From Lampropedia hyalina DSM 16112 (lineage in GTDB: Bacteria; Pseudomonadota; Gammaproteobacteria; Burkholderiales; Burkholderiaceae_C): a DNA stretch of 64,000 nucleotides. Positions 1 through 10,825 of the stretch are shown one piece after another; within the stretch, counting starts at the first letter, position 1, and each line of letters opens with the position of its first letter. The notes below the pieces were generated by a model. It was given only the letters and a program-made list of their open reading frames with translations, did no database searches and was not told the origin of the DNA. The DNA lies in contig NZ_FQUZ01000013.1 of NCBI RefSeq assembly GCF_900129055.1, positions 18,043 to 82,042 of the forward strand, given 5' to 3'. Both the position numbers and the translations under genes were made by a program.

Positions 1-1776
1 AAAACCGGCGTTCTCTACGATGACGGCCACCGCAATGCGTGGCTGGTCGGCGGGCGCGAACGCAATATAAAGCGAGTGGTCGCGTTGGTGCTCGGCCAGC
101 TTGGCGGCGTTGTAGCGTTCCCGTTGGCCCACGGTGCTGGCCTGTGCCGTACCGGTTTTGCCGGCAGAGCGGTAGGCTGCACCGGCAAAGATGCGCCGCG
201 ACGTACCTTCCAGCGTCACGCCCACCATGCCGTCGTGAATCACCTTGATGTGCTCGGGTGCGTAACCCAGCGGCACCGCAGTCGGCTGCGACAGTGGATG
301 GGCCAGCTTGCTGACGGCATCGATGCGGCTTTGGCCAATGTGCGGGCGGTGGCTGGTGCCACCATTGGCGACCGTGGCGGTGGCCTGGGCGAGTTGCAGC
401 ATCGTGAAGCTGTTGTAGCCCTGGCCGATGCCCAGCGAAACCGTCTCACCCGGAATCCAGCGTTGGCGTGCCGGGTCACGGAAGGCGTTGCGCTTCCATT
501 CCCGGCTGGGCAGGATGCCGCGTGCCTCACCCTGGATGTCGATGCCGGTGAGCTGGCCAAAGCCCAGTGGCTTCATGAAGTCGTGGATGGCATCCACGCC
601 CATCTGGTAGGCCAGCGAGTAGTAGTACACGTTGCTGGACTTGACGATGCTGCGGCGCATGTTCACAGGCCCGATGGCATAGCCACCTCGGTAATTGTGG
701 CCGCCCAGCGTCCACACGCCAGTGTCGCGGATGACGGTATGGGCTGTGCGCGCGCCTGTTTCCAGCGCGGCCAGTGCCATGAAGGGTTTGTAGGTGGAGC
801 CAGGCGGATATGTGCCACGCAGGGCACGGTTGAACAACGGCCGGTCGGTGGATTCGTTCAGGGCCTGCCAGGTTTCGTGGTCGATGCCCTCTACGAACAG
901 GTTCGGGTCGAAAGTCGGCATGCTGACCATGGCCAGAATCTCGCCGTTGTTGGGGTCGATGGCCACCAGCGCACCACGCCGCTGACCGTAGATTTCTTCC
1001 ACCATGCGCTGGAGTTTGATGTCCAGTGTGAGCTGGATGCTGTCGCCACTGCGCGGCTCGGAACTGCCCAGGGTACGGATGGGGGTGCCGCCGGAGGATT
1101 TTTCCAGTTGCTCCACTCCGGCAATGCCATGCAGTTCGCGTTCGTAACTGACCTCGATGCCCTGCTTGCCGATGTGGGTGGTGCCCCGGTAATTGGCCTC
1201 GTCGGGGCTGTCCTTGAGTTCTTCCTGTTCTTTCTGGTTGATGCGGCCAATATAGCCAATCGCATGGCTGGCCGTGCTGCCCATCGGGTAGGTGCGAAAC
1301 AACCGCGCTTCCACTTGAACCCCCGGAAAACGGAACTGCTGTGCGGCAAAACGCGCCACTTCCTCGTCACTCAGTTGCACCCGGATCGGCACGGAGTCGT
1401 AACGGCCCAGTTCCGAGCGGGCACGCTCGAAGCGGCGGCGGTGAATGGGCTGGATATCGACGATTTTCGCCAGTTCCTGAATCGTCTGTTCCAGATTGGG
1501 AACCCGTGCCGGGGTGATCTCCAGTGTGTAGGCTGAATAGTTGGTGGCCAGCAGCACCCCGTTGCGATCCACGATATGCCCCCGGTATGGCACGATGGGA
1601 ACGACAGCCGTGCGGTTGGACTCGGCCCGCAGGGCGTAATCATCATGGCGCACCACCTGAAGGTAGTACATGCGCCAGGCCAGCAGACCGAACCCCAGCA
1701 GCACCACCACGGCCATCACCCATGCCCTGTGCCGGAAACGCCGCATCTCCAGGCGTGAGTCGTCCAGCTCGGTCAT
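1..1776 (-). CDS. mrdA: Penicillin-binding protein 2 (partial at window edge)
   Basis: Elongation-specific peptidoglycan D,D-transpeptidase of the rod complex, anchored in the inner membrane with a periplasmic catalytic domain. About 592 residues are visible; the C-terminus lies beyond position 1. One membrane segment lies at about residues 17-36, followed by the PBP dimerisation region and the transpeptidase domain. The three active-site motifs are intact: STYK (Ser about 327), SSN (about 381) and KTG (about 540). The start ATG at 1776 overlaps the mreD stop by ATGA, so the two genes are translationally coupled. It is the last visible gene of mreB-mreC-mreD-mrdA; rodA would be expected next, outside the window. 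Confidence 0.95.
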   Translation of the reverse strand, partial: MTELDDSRLEMRRFRHRAWVMAVVVLLGFGLLAWRMYYLQVVRHDDYALRAESNRTAVVPIVPYRGHIVDRNGVLLATNYSAYTLEITPARVPNLEQTIQELAKIVDIQPIHRRRFERARSELGRYDSVPIRVQLSDEEVARFAAQQFRFPGVQVEARLFRTYPMGSTASHAIGYIGRINQKEQEELKDSPDEANYRGTTHIGKQGIEVSYERELHGIAGVEQLEKSSGGTPIRTLGSSEPRSGDSIQLTLDIKLQRMVEEIYGQRRGALVAIDPNNGEILAMVSMPTFDPNLFVEGIDHETWQALNESTDRPLFNRALRGTYPPGSTYKPFMALAALETGARTAHTVIRDTGVWTLGGHNYRGGYAIGPVNMRRSIVKSSNVYYYSLAYQMGVDAIHDFMKPLGFGQLTGIDIQGEARGILPSREWKRNAFRDPARQRWIPGETVSLGIGQGYNSFTMLQLAQATATVANGGTSHRPHIGQSRIDAVSKLAHPLSQPTAVPLGYAPEHIKVIHDGMVGVTLEGTSRRIFAGAAYRSAGKTGTAQASTVGQRERYNAAKLAEHQRDHSLYIAFAPADQPRIAVAVIVENAGF

Positions 1777-2291
1777 AGGCGGCGGATCTGGTCGTAGTCA
1801 CGCCCCTGCATTTGCGGCAACAGCAGTGCCAGTCGCAGCAGCGGCCAGACCAGGGTTTGCAGCAATGGTACCCACAGCACCTGCATGGGCGGCACGACCT
1901 GCGTGTGCAGGTAGCCGGGGATGAACAGCAGCAGTTGCAGCAACATGAACAGCGGCCACAGGTATACGGCCTGAATCACGCCACTGTTGTGCCAGAGCAG
2001 GTGATTGCGCGCCTGCTGGGCCAGGAACATGCAGACGGCATAGGCCAGTGCGTGTTGCCCCAGCAGGCTGGCGGCCTGCACGTCCATCAGCACACCGAAG
2101 CCAAAAGCCGCTGCCAGACCGATGCGGCGCGGCTGGTGGATGCCCCAGAACAGCAGCACCATCAGCAACAGATCGGGTGCCCAGGTGCGCAGCCCCAGCG
2201 GCATCAGTTCGCTACAGAATGCGAGCCAGACCGTGCCCCAGATGAAACCGGAGCGTGCCGGTTGCAGTTCCTGCTCTCCACGGAACGTCAT
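1773..2291 (-). CDS. mreD: Rod shape-determining protein MreD
   Basis: Small integral inner-membrane protein (172 aa) of the MreBCD elongation complex. The sequence is almost entirely hydrophobic, with about five predicted membrane spans, and keeps the family-like patch WAPDLLLMVLLFWGIHQPRR near residues 40-60, where a cytoplasmic basic turn follows the second span. The length is normal for the family. It overlaps mreC upstream and mrdA downstream by four bases each, so expression is coupled through the operon. Assignment rests on hydropathy, operon position and the PRRIGLAAAFGFGVLMD region. Confidence 0.92.
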   Translation of the reverse strand: MTFRGEQELQPARSGFIWGTVWLAFCSELMPLGLRTWAPDLLLMVLLFWGIHQPRRIGLAAAFGFGVLMDVQAASLLGQHALAYAVCMFLAQQARNHLLWHNSGVIQAVYLWPLFMLLQLLLFIPGYLHTQVVPPMQVLWVPLLQTLVWPLLRLALLLPQMQGRDYDQIRRL

Positions 2292-3208
2292 GGTGCACCG
2301 ACCTTTCGTGCCGCAGGGCCTGTGGCGGTGTCTTCTGCGTCCGTTTCTTCGTGTTCAGGTGACAGCCCGGTGGGGGTGACCACCAGCACATGGCGCACCC
2401 GCGAGACTTGTGCCGAGGGCTGCACGGCAATGCGCAGGAACGGCGCGTCGTGCTGGGCATCCACCTGTGCCACCACGCCCACGGGCAGACCGGCAGGATA
2501 GTAACCGTCGATGCCGCTGGTCACCAGCAGGTCGCCCTGCTGCATATCGGTTCCCACCGGAACATAGCGCACCTCCATGCCACCGCTGGGGCGGGCCACG
2601 GCCTCGCCAAAGGCCAGCATGCGCAGGCCGGTGCGGGTGTTCATGACCGGCACGGCATGCTGGCGATCCGAGACCAGACGCACCTCGCTGCTGTGCAGGT
2701 ACACGCGCGTCACCTGACCCAGCACCCCATTGGCATCCAGCACGGGGGCACCTTCCTGTACGCCGTCACTGCGGCCCTTGTTGATCGTGAGGCGGTTGGT
2801 GTAGGGGTCAGGGGTTTCGTAGATGATTTCAGCGGTCAGCGTCACCGATGCCACGCGTTCGCGCAACCCCAGCAGCGCACGCAACTGGGTGTTTTCCATT
2901 TTCAGGAACTGCGCTTCGTGGGCGGTCTGGGCCAGGGCCAGCACCTGGGTCTGCACTTCGGCTTCCTGCTGCTGCATGGTCTTGACCTGTGCCACATATT
3001 GGCTGGCATGGCGGTGCAACAGCACAGGCTGCAACATCAGCCACTGCAAGGGGTAAATCGCCGTGGCAATCGCCTCGCGCACGGGCCGCACCACATGAAA
3101 GCGGCTGTCGGCCACCATCAGGAAAATGGCCAATGCCGCACACACCATCAGGCGGCTGGCAGGCGATGGGCCGTGTTCAAACAGCCGGGGCGTGGTTCTT
3201 TCAAACAT
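2288..3208 (-). CDS. mreC: Rod shape-determining protein MreC
   Basis: Bitopic periplasmic scaffold of the elongasome (306 aa) that links MreB/MreD to PBP2. A single membrane helix lies at about residues 19-36, then a coiled coil rich in Q and E at about 65-115, then the beta-rich MreC core with the NKGRSDGVQEGAPVLDANG and DLLVTSGIDGYYPAGLPVG signatures. The C-terminal 25 residues are an acidic, low-complexity tail. Length and domain order fit the family. It sits 69 bp downstream of mreB and overlaps mreD by ATGA. Confidence 0.95.
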   Translation of the reverse strand: MFERTTPRLFEHGPSPASRLMVCAALAIFLMVADSRFHVVRPVREAIATAIYPLQWLMLQPVLLHRHASQYVAQVKTMQQQEAEVQTQVLALAQTAHEAQFLKMENTQLRALLGLRERVASVTLTAEIIYETPDPYTNRLTINKGRSDGVQEGAPVLDANGVLGQVTRVYLHSSEVRLVSDRQHAVPVMNTRTGLRMLAFGEAVARPSGGMEVRYVPVGTDMQQGDLLVTSGIDGYYPAGLPVGVVAQVDAQHDAPFLRIAVQPSAQVSRVRHVLVVTPTGLSPEHEETDAEDTATGPAARKVGAP

Positions 3209-3277
3209 CGCGCTCGATCAATGCCGTTGGTGCCAAGGCCTTCCCTGGAGCGCGGTGGTAATGGTGCCCAGTCGCGT

Positions 3278-4689
<1,412 letters not shown>

Positions 4690-4989
4690 ATGGCACTGAC
4701 CCTTGAAGACATCTCCCGCATCGCCCATCTGGCCCGGCTGGAACTCTCCCCTTCGGACAGCGAAAAAATGCTGTCGCAGATCAACGGCTTCTTCGGCATC
4801 GTCGAAAAAATGGAAGCCATCGACACCGACGGCGTGGAGCCACTGTTCCACCCGGTCTCGGCCATCGAAGACATCACCCTGCGCCTGCGCGACGACATCG
4901 CCAGCGAACCCAGCAACCGCAGTGGCAATATGCAGAACGCCCCGGCTGCCGAAGAAGGTCTTTTCCTCGTCCCCAAGGTGATCGAATAA
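4690..4989 (+). CDS. gatC: Asp-tRNA(Asn)/Glu-tRNA(Gln) amidotransferase subunit C
   Basis: Small 99-aa subunit of the GatCAB amidotransferase, which converts misacylated Glu-tRNA(Gln) (and Asp-tRNA(Asn)) to the amide form. GatC wraps between GatA and GatB and stabilises the complex. The start [17 protein letters not shown] at 4690 was chosen because the family begins with exactly this helix; an in-frame ATG 87 bases upstream would add a Cys/Phe-rich stretch with no family counterpart. The stop overlaps the gatA start (TAATG), indicating coupled translation. Confidence 0.95.
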   Translation: MALTLEDISRIAHLARLELSPSDSEKMLSQINGFFGIVEKMEAIDTDGVEPLFHPVSAIEDITLRLRDDIASEPSNRSGNMQNAPAAEEGLFLVPKVIE

Positions 4990-6494
4990 TGAGCAGCACT
5001 CCCTCCAGCAAGCCCCTGCACCACCAGAGCGTGCGGGAACTGACCACCGCCCTGCACACCCGGCAGATCTCTGCTGTCGAACTGGCGCAGCACTTTCTGC
5101 AACGCAGCCAGCAGCATCGGCACCTTGGCAGTTTTGTGGCCCAGGACGAAGCCGTCACCCTCACGCAGGCGCAAGCCGCCGATGCCCGCATTGCCGACGG
5201 CACGGCCAGGCCACTCGATGGCCTGCCACTGGCCCACAAGGACATCTTCGTCACCCAGGACTTCCCCAGCACCGCCGCCTCGAAAATGCTGGCAGGCTAC
5301 CGCTCGCCCTTCAATGCCACCGTGGTGCAGAAACTCGCCGATGCAGGCGTGGTCACGCTGGGCAAGGTGAGCTGCGACGAATTCGCCATGGGATCGGCCA
5401 ACGAAAACACCGCCATTGCCCCGCTGGGCTTCGATGCGCCCGCGCCGGTGCGCAACCCGTGGAACACCGCCCACGTTCCGGGCGGCTCCTCGGGAGGCAG
5501 TGCAGCGGCCATTGCCGCAGGCCTTGCTCCCGCCGCCACCGGCACAGACACCGGCGGCTCCATCCGCCAGCCCGCCGCGTTCTGCGGCATTACCGGCATC
5601 AAGCCCACCTATGGCCGTGTTTCGCGCCATGGCATGATCGCCTTTGCCTCCAGCCTCGACCAGGCTGGCCCGATGGCCCGCACCGCCGAAGACTGCGCGC
5701 TGTTGCTCACCCACATGGTCGGTGCAGACCCCGACCGCGATTCCACCTCGCTGGAACGCTCCGCCGAAGACTACAGCCAGAACCTGAACCAGGGCATCGA
5801 AGGCCTGCGCATCGGTATCCCGAAAGAGTTCTTTGGCGATGGACTGGCCGACGACGTGCGCCACAACGTGGAAGCCGCCCTCAAGGAATACGAAAAGCTC
5901 GGGGCGACGCTGGTTCCGATCTCGCTGCCGCTGACGGAACTGTCCATTCCCGTCTATTACATCATTGCCCCGGCCGAAGCCAGCTCCAACCTCAGCCGTT
6001 TCGATGGCGTGAAGTTTGGCTTCCGCGCCCGCGAATATGCCGACTTGCAGGACATGTACCTCAAGACCCGCAGCGAGGGCTTCGGCGAGGAAGTACAACG
6101 CCGCATCATGATCGGCACCTATGTGCTCTCGCACGGCTACTACGATGCCTACTACCTCAAGGCCCTGAAGCTGCGCCGCCTGATTGCCAATGACTTCCAG
6201 AACGCCTTCCGGGAATGCGACCTGATTGCCGGCCCGGTCGCCCCGACCACCGCATGGCAGATCGGCGATGACCAGCGCGACCCACTCACCAACTACCTGG
6301 CCGACATCTTCACGCTGCCCGCTTCGCTGGCCGGACTGCCCGGCATGAGCCTGCCCGCAGGCTTTGGTGCGAATGGCCTGCCCGTGGGGCTGCAACTGAT
6401 CGGCAACTACTTTGCCGAGGCCCGGCTGCTCAACGCCGCGCACCGCTTCCAGCAGGCCACCGACTTCCACCAGCACGTGGCTAAAGGCTTCTGA
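4989..6494 (+). CDS. gatA: Asp-tRNA(Asn)/Glu-tRNA(Gln) amidotransferase subunit A
   Basis: Glutaminase/amidase subunit of GatCAB (501 aa), amidase-signature family. The catalytic Lys-cisSer-Ser triad is visible: Lys84 in LAHKDIF, cis-Ser about 167 in [11 protein letters not shown] and the nucleophile Ser191 in [15 protein letters not shown]. It releases ammonia from glutamine and channels it to GatB. It starts at the last base of gatC. Unlike the compact gatCAB order, a small membrane-protein gene separates it from gatB. Confidence 0.97.
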   Translation: MSSTPSSKPLHHQSVRELTTALHTRQISAVELAQHFLQRSQQHRHLGSFVAQDEAVTLTQAQAADARIADGTARPLDGLPLAHKDIFVTQDFPSTAASKMLAGYRSPFNATVVQKLADAGVVTLGKVSCDEFAMGSANENTAIAPLGFDAPAPVRNPWNTAHVPGGSSGGSAAAIAAGLAPAATGTDTGGSIRQPAAFCGITGIKPTYGRVSRHGMIAFASSLDQAGPMARTAEDCALLLTHMVGADPDRDSTSLERSAEDYSQNLNQGIEGLRIGIPKEFFGDGLADDVRHNVEAALKEYEKLGATLVPISLPLTELSIPVYYIIAPAEASSNLSRFDGVKFGFRAREYADLQDMYLKTRSEGFGEEVQRRIMIGTYVLSHGYYDAYYLKALKLRRLIANDFQNAFRECDLIAGPVAPTTAWQIGDDQRDPLTNYLADIFTLPASLAGLPGMSLPAGFGANGLPVGLQLIGNYFAEARLLNAAHRFQQATDFHQHVAKGF

Positions 6495-6540
6495 AGCCAC
6501 CACGCCCGCCAATGCCCGCCCACTGCCACCCGTTCCTGCA

Positions 6541-6921
6541 ATGAAAAAAGTCAATATCATCTTCATCATTGCCGCGATCCTGGCCTTTGCCGCTGCGGCC
6601 GCGTGGCCGGTGCTGACATCAAAGCCATTTCCCATTCAGGGCATGCGCCCGATGGTAGAGCAAAGCAGCGATGCCAGCCGCGTGCTGCAAGCCGTGCTGG
6701 TCGCTGCCTGCGGCCTGTGGCTGCTGGTGCAGCCCCTGCAGAAAAGCCAGCCATCGCTGCGTTTTTTCCAGGGCATTGCGGTGGCTCTGGCCGTGTTCGG
6801 CTTTGTCCGTCTTGGCATTCCATTCGGAGCCATATTCTGCGGATTCTTTCTCGTGGCCATGCAGTTGCGCGTGCATATTCAACGCCGTGCCTGCCCGCCT
6901 GTGGAATCCCCCTGCGAGTGA
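6541..6921 (+). CDS. Small membrane protein of unknown function
   Basis: A 126-aa protein starting [16 protein letters not shown], with three predicted hydrophobic segments at about residues 5-24, 45-62 and 75-107 and a short basic/Cys-Pro C-terminus. I recognise no enzymatic motif. It lies between gatA (46 bp upstream) and gatB (32 bp downstream) on the same strand and is probably co-transcribed with the amidotransferase genes. Whether it has any link to tRNA amidation cannot be told from sequence. The start is supported by the Lys-rich N-terminus followed directly by a membrane helix. Confidence 0.7.
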   Translation: MKKVNIIFIIAAILAFAAAAAWPVLTSKPFPIQGMRPMVEQSSDASRVLQAVLVAACGLWLLVQPLQKSQPSLRFFQGIAVALAVFGFVRLGIPFGAIFCGFFLVAMQLRVHIQRRACPPVESPCE

Positions 6922-6953
6922 TGGCCCTCCCTCTCTGTTCCAGATTACGTTCT

Positions 6954-8402
6954 ATGACTGCCCCCCAACTCATCCACGGCTATGAAGTCGTCATCGGCTT
7001 TGAAACCCACGCCCAACTGGCCACCCACAGCAAAATCTTCAGCCGCGCCCCGCTGGGCTTCGGGGCCGAACCCAACACCCAGACCAGCGCGCTGGACTGC
7101 GCCTTGCCCGGTACCCTGCCGGTGATGAACCGCCAGGCCGTGGAACACGCCATCCGCCTGGGCCTTGCACTGGGCAGCCACATTGCGCCGCGCAGCATCT
7201 TTGCGCGCAAGAACTACTTCTATCCCGATCTGCCCAAGGGCTACCAGATCAGCCAGTTCGAGATTCCCGTCGTGCAGGGCGGCGAAGTCGGCTTCTATCT
7301 GGGCGATGAAAAGAAAACCGTGCGCCTGGTGCGTGCCCACCTGGAAGAAGACGCAGGCAAATCAATCCACGATCAGTTCCCGACCGAATCGGGCATCGAC
7401 CTGAACCGCGCGGGTACACCGCTGCTGGAAATCGTCACCGAGCCGGACATCCGCTCGACCGAGGAAGCCGTGGCCTACGCCAAGGAACTGCACAAGATCG
7501 TCACCTGGATCGGCATCTGCGACGGCAACATGCAGGAAGGCAATTTCCGCTGCGATGCCAACGTCTCGGTGCGCAAACCCGGTCAGCCGCTGGGCACACG
7601 CCGCGAAATCAAGAACCTCAACAGCTTCCGCAACATGCAGATTGCCATCGACTTCGAGATTCGCTGGCAGATCGAGCAGATCGAGGACGGCCACGCCATC
7701 CAGCAGGCCACCGTGCTGTTCAACCCCGATACGGGCGAGACCCGCGCCATGCGCACCAAGGAAGACTCTGCCGACTACCGCTACTTCCCCGACCCCGACC
7801 TGCCCCCACTGGTGATCGCCCCCGAATGGGTGGCACAGGTGCAGGCCGACATGCCGGAGCTGCCGCGCCACATGGCCGAACGCTTCGTCAGCGACTACGG
7901 CCTGCCCGAATACGATGCCACCACACTGACGCAAAGCCGCGAAATGGGCGCGTACTTCGAGGAAGCGGCCAAAGCCTGCGGCCAGCCCAAACTGGCCAGC
8001 AACTGGATCATGGGCGAAATCTCAAGACGTCTGAACCACGAGGAAATCGGCATCGGTGCCGCACCCGTCCAGCCTGCATCACTGGCTGCACTGATTGGCC
8101 GCATCCACGACGGCACCATCTCCAACAATGCCGCCAAGCAGGTGTTTGAAACCCTGTGGACGGGCGAAGGCCATGAGGTTGATGCCATCATTGAAGCCAA
8201 GGGCCTGAAACAGATGAACGACACCGGTGCGCTGGAGAAAATCATCGACGAGGTGATCGCCGCCAACCCTGCCAACGTCGAGCAGTACCGCGCTGGCAAG
8301 GAAAAAGCCTTCAATGCCCTGGTTGGCCAGGTGATGAAGGCCAGCAAGGGCAAGGCCAATCCGCAGCAGGTGAATGCGGTGCTGAAGGAGCGGCTGGGGT
8401 AA
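6954..8402 (+). CDS. gatB: Asp-tRNA(Asn)/Glu-tRNA(Gln) amidotransferase subunit B
   Basis: Kinase/transamidase subunit of GatCAB (482 aa) that phosphorylates the mischarged aminoacyl-tRNA and adds ammonia. The N-terminal cradle opens with [13 protein letters not shown], followed by the diagnostic [13 protein letters not shown] and [12 protein letters not shown] motifs. A C-terminal helical YqeY-like tail domain (about residues 330-482) ends in the family-typical [14 protein letters not shown]. The start at 6954 ([11 protein letters not shown]) gives normal length; longer in-frame starts reach into the upstream small gene. Confidence 0.97.
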   Translation: MTAPQLIHGYEVVIGFETHAQLATHSKIFSRAPLGFGAEPNTQTSALDCALPGTLPVMNRQAVEHAIRLGLALGSHIAPRSIFARKNYFYPDLPKGYQISQFEIPVVQGGEVGFYLGDEKKTVRLVRAHLEEDAGKSIHDQFPTESGIDLNRAGTPLLEIVTEPDIRSTEEAVAYAKELHKIVTWIGICDGNMQEGNFRCDANVSVRKPGQPLGTRREIKNLNSFRNMQIAIDFEIRWQIEQIEDGHAIQQATVLFNPDTGETRAMRTKEDSADYRYFPDPDLPPLVIAPEWVAQVQADMPELPRHMAERFVSDYGLPEYDATTLTQSREMGAYFEEAAKACGQPKLASNWIMGEISRRLNHEEIGIGAAPVQPASLAALIGRIHDGTISNNAAKQVFETLWTGEGHEVDAIIEAKGLKQMNDTGALEKIIDEVIAANPANVEQYRAGKEKAFNALVGQVMKASKGKANPQQVNAVLKERLG

Positions 8403-8475
8403 ATTCCACAGGGCAGACCTTCCCTGGCGATACGGCATTCCCCAATGGGATTCTGTGCAACACGAGGAGAAAGCG

Positions 8476-9390
8476 ATGCGGGTGATTCTGACGGGTGGCA
8501 GTGGTTTTCTGGGGCAGGCACTGACGCGGCGGTTGCTGGCGCAGGGTGCGCAGGTGGCGTGGTTGTCGCACCGCCCGGCGGCTGTGGGGCAGGGTGCACC
8601 AGCCGGGGTCTCCGTGCGTGGCTATGCCGACTTGCAGCCAGATGAAGCCTGGGATGCTGTGGTCAATCTGGCGGGTGCACCGATTGCCGACCGGCGTTGG
8701 AGCGATGCCCGCAAGCAGTTGCTGCTGGACAGCCGTCTGCACCCCACACAGGCATTGCTGGACTGGCTGCTGGTGGCACGGCGCAAGCCGCGTGTGCTGC
8801 TCAGCGGTTCCGCAACCGGTTGGTATGGCAATCAGGGCGATGCGGTGCTGGACGAGGACAGCGGTTTTCACGATGAGTTTGCCCACCAGCTCTGCGCCCG
8901 CTGGGAAAGGCTGGCATGGCGGGCGCAAATGGATGCGGGCGTTCCCGTGGTGCTGCTGCGCACCGGCGTGGTGTTGCACCCGTCCGGGGGAATGCTGGCG
9001 CGTTTGTCCCTGCCGTTTCGTCTTGGGCTGGGCGGGCGTTTGGGCAGCGGCACACAGTACATGAGCTGGATCGCGCTGGACGACTGGGTGCGGGCAGTGG
9101 GCTGGCTGTTGCAGGCCCACCTGGGTGGCAGCGTCGGCAAGGCATGGAGTGGGCCGGTGAATCTGACCGCTCTGCAGCCGGTGACAAATGCCGAATTCAC
9201 CCGTGCCTATGCGGCATCGTTGAAGCGACCGGCAGTTTTGGCGGTGCCTGCACCGGTGTTGCGCTGGGGGCTGGGGGAGATGGCCACGCTGTTGCTCGAT
9301 GGCCAGCGGGTCGTGCCTAGGCGGCTGGAGGCGGCAGGGTTTTCATTCCGCCATGCCACGCTGGAGCAGGCTTTGCGTCAGACCGAGTGA
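8476..9390 (+). CDS. TIGR01777-type SDR epimerase/oxidoreductase (YfcH/SDR39U1-like)
   Basis: A 304-aa atypical short-chain dehydrogenase of the SDR39U1 group, probably NAD(P)-binding and cytoplasmic; the substrate is unknown. The Rossmann motif GGSGFLGQ is at residues 7-14, followed by the family motifs NLAGAPI and SGSATGWYGNQGD, and a C-terminal DUF1731-like region with RVVPRRLEAAGFSF. The ATG at 8476 is preferred over one at 8455 because GAGGAGA sits just upstream of it and the fold begins there. It is convergent with the gene ending at 9401. Confidence 0.85.
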   Translation: MRVILTGGSGFLGQALTRRLLAQGAQVAWLSHRPAAVGQGAPAGVSVRGYADLQPDEAWDAVVNLAGAPIADRRWSDARKQLLLDSRLHPTQALLDWLLVARRKPRVLLSGSATGWYGNQGDAVLDEDSGFHDEFAHQLCARWERLAWRAQMDAGVPVVLLRTGVVLHPSGGMLARLSLPFRLGLGGRLGSGTQYMSWIALDDWVRAVGWLLQAHLGGSVGKAWSGPVNLTALQPVTNAEFTRAYAASLKRPAVLAVPAPVLRWGLGEMATLLLDGQRVVPRRLEAAGFSFRHATLEQALRQTE

Positions 9391-9400
9391 CCCAACATCA

Positions 9401-10057
9401 TTAATGCAGATAGCGCGGCCGTCTGCCACTGCCGCCGTGGCCTGAAGGGCCTGAGCCACCGGAGCCGCCACTGCGGGGAGGCTTGCCCAGTTCCAGCGAG
9501 CTGACGAGGTCGTCGAAGCGGCGGTTGAAGAGTTTGTCCACTTCCTGGACTACCCCTTGCAGTTCGGAGGCATCGAAGTGCCGCTCCATCATGCTCACCA
9601 AATCCTGTACCAGCAGGTCACGCTGAACCTGCATGATGGCAGCGGGGGTGGGGCCGATGAACAGCAGGAAGAAGTCGTCGCGCGATTCGCCTTCGTGGAT
9701 GGGGGTGTCTTCCTCGTCTTCCATGTCGTCGAATTCGCGGTCGTAGAAGGTGACTTCGAGGACGCAACCCCGGTCGGACAATTCGTTGAGTCCCATGCAG
9801 ACGTCATCGAGCGACTGGCGGAAGTCTTCGTCGCCGCGCACCGTCCAACACAGTTGCACGGCGTTCTCGCGCGCATCGAACTGGATGCCGGGTTCTTCTT
9901 CGTAGGCACTGACGGCTCCCTGGGCGAAGGAGCTGGCCCCGGCATAGAGCCACAGCGGGCGCAGGGCTTCCTGGACTTCGTTGAAGCGGACGTCGTTGCG
10001 GAGAAAAATCTGACCGTGGACGTGAATCTCAAGGGGGGCATCGTGATAGCGGGTCAT
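9401..10057 (-). CDS. Conserved hypothetical protein with Gly-rich C-terminus
   Basis: A 218-aa soluble protein with no signal peptide or membrane span. Residues 1-180 look like a globular alpha/beta domain with a strongly acidic stretch (DDMEDEEDTP, about 112-121) and a hydrophobic FFLLFIGPTP strand. The last 25 residues are a Gly/Ser/Pro-rich, basic-ending tail (GGSGGSGPSGHGGSGRRP). It may belong to a DUF6806-type family seen in Burkholderiales, from memory only. No function is proposed. It is transcribed leftward, away from the 155-bp gap before rfbC's stop. Confidence 0.7.
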   Translation of the reverse strand: MTRYHDAPLEIHVHGQIFLRNDVRFNEVQEALRPLWLYAGASSFAQGAVSAYEEEPGIQFDARENAVQLCWTVRGDEDFRQSLDDVCMGLNELSDRGCVLEVTFYDREFDDMEDEEDTPIHEGESRDDFFLLFIGPTPAAIMQVQRDLLVQDLVSMMERHFDASELQGVVQEVDKLFNRRFDDLVSSLELGKPPRSGGSGGSGPSGHGGSGRRPRYLH

Positions 10058-10212
10058 TTCTTACTCCTTGGGGCGGGTGGCCTGGTGGCTGCACAGGCAC
10101 AGTGCCCTTCCTGTTGGCTTTTCTTGGGGTGCAGCAAAGGTTCTCTACTATAGCGTGGTCGGCTGCGTTCTGGCGACAACGCGGGACAACGCATTGGGGG
10201 GAAGGCGGCGAT

Positions 10213-10770
10213 TCAGGCGAAGACTTCGGCTTCGGCCAGTGCAACGGCGGCCTGATCCTTGGCGGACAGCAGGGGCTGCTTGATGCCGTGCGCCGCCAGC
10301 GGCCAGTCGATGCCGATGGCCGGGTCGTTCCAGGCGATGGAGCGTTCAAACTGCGGGGCGTAGTAGTCGGTGGTCTTGTAGAGAAAGTCTGCGCTGTCGC
10401 TGAGAACGACGAAGCCGTGGGCGAATCCGGCGGGAACCCAGAGCTGGCGGTGGTTGCGGTCGTTCAGTTCCGCTCCGACCCACTGGCCGAATGTGGGGGA
10501 ACTGCGGCGTACATCCACGGCCACGTCGAAGACGGCACCCTGGGTGACGCGCACCAGTTTGCCTTGCGCCTGCTGAATCTGGTAGTGCAGGCCCCGCAGC
10601 ACGCCTTTGGCACTGCGGCTGTGGTTGTCCTGCACGAACGGCACTGCCAGTCCGGTGTGTTGCGCGAATTGTTGCTGGTTGAAGCTTTCCATGAAAAAGC
10701 CTCGGGCATCACCAAAGACTTTGGGTTCCAGAATGAGGACATCGGGGATGGCGGTAGGGATGACTTGCAT
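10213..10770 (-). CDS. rfbC: dTDP-4-dehydrorhamnose 3,5-epimerase
   Basis: RmlC cupin enzyme (185 aa) of dTDP-L-rhamnose synthesis, acting on dTDP-4-keto-6-deoxyglucose. The motifs are DARGFFMESFN, KGVLRGLHYQ (with the catalytic His) and VPAGFAHGFVVLSD, then a Tyr-rich TTDYYAP strand. The start MQVIPTAIPDV at 10770 matches the family N-terminus; a longer in-frame extension would overlap murI. The usual partners rfbA/B/D are not in this window, so the gene stands apart, though the polysaccharide cluster at 18-24 kb could use dTDP-rhamnose. Confidence 0.93.
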   Translation of the reverse strand: MQVIPTAIPDVLILEPKVFGDARGFFMESFNQQQFAQHTGLAVPFVQDNHSRSAKGVLRGLHYQIQQAQGKLVRVTQGAVFDVAVDVRRSSPTFGQWVGAELNDRNHRQLWVPAGFAHGFVVLSDSADFLYKTTDYYAPQFERSIAWNDPAIGIDWPLAAHGIKQPLLSAKDQAAVALAEAEVFA

Positions 10771-10825
10771 ACGATCAGGGTTCAATGGGGGAAAGAGAAA
10801 GGCGCAGAGGATAGCCTGTGCGCGC

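Noticed and set aside
76..1536. A 486-codon plus-strand frame opposite mrdA
   Set aside because: The minus strand encodes PBP2 with all three active-site motifs; the plus frame has none.
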